This document shows positions 32,843 to 35,417 of a DNA stretch of 35,417 nucleotides, in pieces. Positions within the stretch are counted from its first letter, which is position 1. Every line of letters starts with the position of its first letter. The DNA lies in the NCBI RefSeq assembly GCF_006704265.1, contig NZ_VIKA01000021.1:1-35417 (forward strand), in the 5' to 3' direction. Position numbers and translations under genes: made by a program. This DNA comes from Elioraea sp. Yellowstone. GTDB taxonomy: Bacteria; Pseudomonadota; Alphaproteobacteria; Acetobacterales; Acetobacteraceae. Under the pieces are notes generated by a model that saw only the letters and a program-made list of their open reading frames with translations, was not told where the DNA came from and made no database searches.

Positions 32843-32997
32843 GGCGGACTCGCGCGAGGGACGTCCCGCCCCGGCCCCGCCGCGCCGGCGGCGCCGACGC
32901 CGCGATCGGCCGCAGGAGGCGCGCCACGCTCTCCCACGCGACGGGCATGCCAGGGACGGGTGAGCCGCGTCACCCCGTCCGCCGCGGGATGTCGTTC

Positions 32998-33019
32998 ACC
33001 GTGCCGGTCCCGGCACGGT
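32998..33019. repeat. 10-bp inverted repeat upstream of unknown large gene
   Basis: ACCGTGCCGG and CCGGCACGGT are perfect arms separated by 2 nt, 46 bp before the next start codon. TTCACC (32995-33000) and TATGCT (33019-33024), 18 bp apart, could form a promoter with the repeat filling the spacer, so an operator is as likely as a hairpin. A second imperfect hairpin, GGGTGA and TCACCC around 32958-32975, may end the kinase message. The rest of the 223-bp spacer shows nothing recognisable. Confidence 0.55.
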
Positions 33020-33065
33020 ATGCTGGTCGCCGATCCGGCCGGGACAACCCGAGAGGAGGAGAGCC

Positions 33066-35273
33066 ATGCAGGCTGTTCCCGTGCTGATCGAGCTTGCCCA
33101 GGCGAAGCCCGAGGAGCGGATCGAGGCGCTGCGCGCGGTGCTCTACGACCGCACCGGCAGGGCGGCGGCGCAGACGATCCTGAAGGTCGAGGCCGAGGGC
33201 GGCCGTCTGATCGCCAAGGGCGAACTGACGATCGACGCGAAGAGGATCGGCGACTCCGCCCGGCTGCTGGTCGCGCCCGTGATCGAGAGCGGCAAGCGCG
33301 AGGCGCCGGACCGGGCGGAGCTGCTCAAGCGGCTCCGCGGGCATCTCGAGACGGTCCGGCTGGACCCGCGCAGGCCCGACATCCGCATCCTGATCCCCAG
33401 GCCGGTCTGGTGGCCGTGGTTCAAGCTGTGCGCGTGCTGGGTGCGCGGCCGGCTGGTCAAGCGCGTCGTGCTGCCGAACGGCACGACGCGCGACCTGCCG
33501 ATCTGCCACGCGCGCGTCACGCTCTGCGAGATCGACCGCTGGCCGCGGCTGATCCGCGCCCTGCCCGACCGCGACATCCTCAGGCTGCGTGACGAGCTGC
33601 TCGAGGCGATCCGCCGGCCGGTCCCGCTGCCCGATCCGCCGCCCTTCGCCTTCCCCGGAGCGTTCCCCGACCTGCCGCCGCCGCCCGATCCGGCGCCCCT
33701 GCCGCCCCACGCCGCGCCCGGCGCGCAGGTGCCGGCGCGCGCCGCCCTGCGCCCGGCCGAGGCGGGCCCCCATGCGGCACCGATGTTCCGCCTGGTCGAG
33801 GAGATCGAGCATGCGCCGCTCGAGGCGGTGCGCGCGCGCCTCGGCCTCGCGGGCACGCAGCTCTTCCCCTATCTCTGCCGCTTCGGCTGGCTCGATGCGC
33901 TGTTCGTGACGCATCGGCACTGCTTCGCGACCGTGACGACGGACGACGAAGGCCGCTTCTCCGCCCTCTACATCCATGCCTGCGGCGACGAGGACCGGCC
34001 CGACATCTACGTCTCGGCGCAGCAGTTCCTGGGCGGGGTGTGGACCACCATCCACGCGCCGCCGGTCACCTGCGGCACGACCTGGAACTACCATTGCGGC
34101 GACGAGATCACCGTGGTGGTGACCGACCCGCGCGCGCAGGCCTGCGTGCCGGACGATCCGGTCGATCCGCCGCCCGGCGTCGAGAGCTGGGTGATGCCGC
34201 ATGCGGTGGGGGCGATGCCGATCGCCGGCACCGCGGGGGCGGCACCCGGACCCGGCTGGGTGCGCCCGGACGGGCTCGCCGACCACGGCGCGAACGCCGA
34301 TGCGCCGTTCGGCTCCGTGCTCGGCTTCCGCCAGCAGCACGCGCTCAGCATCCCGAGCGATGCCATCTACTACTTCCGCTGGTCTTGGCGCCGCGGCAGC
34401 TCGGGCGCCTGGACGGCGATGACCACGCCGATCACGCGCAGCTACGTGCGCGACGTGCCGGGCCCGGTGGTGCAGTTCCCGACCGTGCAGCTCGGCCCGG
34501 TGGGCGACAGCCTGTTCCGCTTCAAGACGCAGCTCTTCAGCCCCGCCGACTGGGGCGTCGATACCTCGGCCGATCCAGCCGGCACCACCTACTACTGGCC
34601 GATCGATTCCGGCATGGGCGAGATCTACGCCGCCAAATGGACCACGCCCGGAACGGCCGATGCGGCGGCCGCGCCCGCGCTCGCCGGCCTCTACCAGGTC
34701 CGTCTCGAGGTCTTCTCCAAGACCGGCACTCGCGTCGCCCCCGGACCGGGCACCTTCCGCTTCATCGTCCCGACCGGCATCGCGCCGGACGGCACGCTGA
34801 GCACCCGCCTCGCCGACCCTTCCGAGATCATCGACGACGGCTTCGTCTTCTCGCTGGTGATCGACAATGCGCGCTGCACCGCGTCGATCGCCGCGCCGGT
34901 GATCTCCGCGGGCGAGGCGGACGACGACTGCGGCTTCATCCGCTACGCCCCGGGGGCCTCGGTCACGCTCGCCTTCGCGCCGGCGCATCCGAACGGGCGC
35001 GCCCGGTTCAGCTTCGGGCTCACGCGCGGGGCGACCCCGGTGGTGGCGGCCGGCGCGGGCGGCGAGGTCCTGGCGGCGACGGCCGGCGCCTATGCGCGCG
35101 CCGGGAGCACCTTCTCCGGAAGCTTCGCGGTCGGCGCCCTGATGGGCACCTGCCCGAACGCGGCCTTCGCGGAGACGCTCTACGTCGCCGCCAAGGCGAC
35201 GGACGGCACGACCCGGCTGAGCGGATACGACGCCTCGGCCGTGCGCGCCTTCGCGCTCGCCCAGCAGGGCTGA
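33066..35273 (+). CDS. Large protein of unknown function with split beta domain
   Basis: I do not recognise this 735-residue protein. It has no signal peptide or membrane span. Residues 1-110 form an alpha/beta N-terminal part. Residues 112-158 hold a tryptophan/cysteine patch (PVWWPWFKLCACWVRG) then GRLVKRVVLPNGTTRDLPIC and HARVTLCEIDRW, resembling the first half of a carboxypeptidase-regulatory-like beta domain. A helical stretch and a proline-rich linker (185-225) follow; the second half of that domain pattern seems to resume at ATVTTDDEGRFSALYIHACG (288-307). The remaining 400 residues are beta-rich with several cysteines. The GAGGAGGA ribosome site fixes the ATG. It stands alone downstream of the flagellar operon; function is unknown. 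Confidence 0.85.
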   Translation: MQAVPVLIELAQAKPEERIEALRAVLYDRTGRAAAQTILKVEAEGGRLIAKGELTIDAKRIGDSARLLVAPVIESGKREAPDRAELLKRLRGHLETVRLDPRRPDIRILIPRPVWWPWFKLCACWVRGRLVKRVVLPNGTTRDLPICHARVTLCEIDRWPRLIRALPDRDILRLRDELLEAIRRPVPLPDPPPFAFPGAFPDLPPPPDPAPLPPHAAPGAQVPARAALRPAEAGPHAAPMFRLVEEIEHAPLEAVRARLGLAGTQLFPYLCRFGWLDALFVTHRHCFATVTTDDEGRFSALYIHACGDEDRPDIYVSAQQFLGGVWTTIHAPPVTCGTTWNYHCGDEITVVVTDPRAQACVPDDPVDPPPGVESWVMPHAVGAMPIAGTAGAAPGPGWVRPDGLADHGANADAPFGSVLGFRQQHALSIPSDAIYYFRWSWRRGSSGAWTAMTTPITRSYVRDVPGPVVQFPTVQLGPVGDSLFRFKTQLFSPADWGVDTSADPAGTTYYWPIDSGMGEIYAAKWTTPGTADAAAAPALAGLYQVRLEVFSKTGTRVAPGPGTFRFIVPTGIAPDGTLSTRLADPSEIIDDGFVFSLVIDNARCTASIAAPVISAGEADDDCGFIRYAPGASVTLAFAPAHPNGRARFSFGLTRGATPVVAAGAGGEVLAATAGAYARAGSTFSGSFAVGALMGTCPNAAFAETLYVAAKATDGTTRLSGYDASAVRAFALAQQG

Positions 35274-35341
35274 GCCGGATCGCCGGGCGGAGGCCGGGCC
35301 GGGGGCCCGAGCGCCCCGGCGCGCGGGGGGGCCCGGCCGCC

Positions 35342-35417
35342 GGGGGGGGGGGGGGGGGGGGGGGGGGGGTTTAAACATAACCGCGCCCACCCCAAGGCCG
35401 CCCGTGTGGTGTGGCGG
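35342..35417. other. Poly-G run and atypical end of window
   Basis: Twenty-eight consecutive G residues (35342-35369) are followed by a T/A-rich patch that includes an 8-bp GTTTAAAC palindrome at 35369-35376, then 41 bases with no coding signal. Nothing else in the window looks like this. A homopolymer of G at a contig edge is typical of read-end or assembly artefact, so bases beyond about 35335 should not be trusted as genomic. Confidence 0.75.

Noticed and set aside
34040-35374. Second plus-strand frame overlapping the large unknown gene
   Set aside because: Arg-rich shadow in another frame; its C-terminus is made of the poly-G run (polyglycine).
32970-35390. 806-residue minus-strand frame opposite the unknown large gene
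   Set aside because: Highly Arg/Gly/Ala-rich, starts in the poly-G artefact, and lacks a ribosome site; the plus-strand frame has a good start and balanced composition.
1-35417. Mobile elements, CRISPR or phage genes
   Set aside because: No transposase, integrase, repeat-spacer array or phage-like cassette was seen on either strand.

Overview
The window is about 35 kb of very GC-rich, gene-dense DNA (GC or GC-rich third positions throughout, short junctions, many GTG starts and 4-nt ATGA/GTGA overlaps). It carries the core of a purple-bacterial photosynthesis gene cluster. A type-II reaction centre with LH1 and a tetrahaem PufC, a CckA-like kinase next to flhB, and possible CtrA-like and sigma-54 flagellar control sites all point to a photosynthetic alphaproteobacterium. 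The acetic-acid-bacteria/Rhodospirillales side (for example an Elioraea- or Roseomonas-like genus) fits best, but this placement is inference and not proven by the sequence.

Region 1 (50-13179), photosynthesis. crtC and crtD run leftward; crtE, crtF, bchC, bchX, bchY, bchZ, pufB, pufA, pufL, pufM and pufC run rightward as a classic crtEF-bchCXYZ-puf superoperon. Together they make GGPP, late spirilloxanthin-type carotenoids, the last steps toward bacteriochlorophyllide a (COR reductase BchXYZ and BchC), the LH1 antenna, the L/M reaction-centre subunits and the tetrahaem cytochrome donor. TGT-N12-ACA palindromes typical of PpsR/CrtJ lie between crtD and crtE (one exact) and in front of bchC (two near-exact, 8 bp apart, overlaying a sigma-70-like promoter). 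Hairpins lie between bchZ and pufB, between pufA and pufL, and after pufC. pufQ and pufX are not present. The reaction centre has Gln at L104 and the Blastochloris-type Asn L213 / Asp M44 pair near QB.

Region 2 (13333-26173), accessory catabolism and transport. Two divergent metal-dependent amidohydrolases are followed by a family-5 (oligopeptide-type) solute-binding protein. Then comes a divergent sugar-type ABC locus. The leftward operon holds an enolase-superfamily (mandelate racemase subgroup) enzyme, two MalF/MalG-type permeases and two unrecognised proteins. The rightward operon holds a GntR/FCD regulator, a PLP-dependent desulfhydrase/deaminase-like enzyme, an aspartoacylase/desuccinylase-like deacylase and a Tat-type solute-binding protein. 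A 7-bp inverted repeat sits in the divergent promoter. No ABC ATPase is encoded here.

Region 3 (26208-32842), flagellar export and rod genes. fliP, fliO and a small unknown gene run leftward; flgB, flgC, fliE, fliQ, fliR, flhB and a soluble CckA-like hybrid kinase run rightward. The 219-bp divergent region holds two CtrA-like TTAA-N7-TTAA-type sites and a near-consensus sigma-54 promoter.

Region 4 (32843-35417): a hairpin-containing spacer, then a 735-residue protein I cannot name, which looks like a carboxypeptidase-regulatory-like beta domain split by a long insertion plus further beta-rich segments. The window ends in a run of 28 G followed by 48 bases of different character, most likely a sequencing or assembly artefact. 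No intergenic stretch exceeds 300 bases. I saw no tRNA, rRNA, CRISPR array or insertion sequence.
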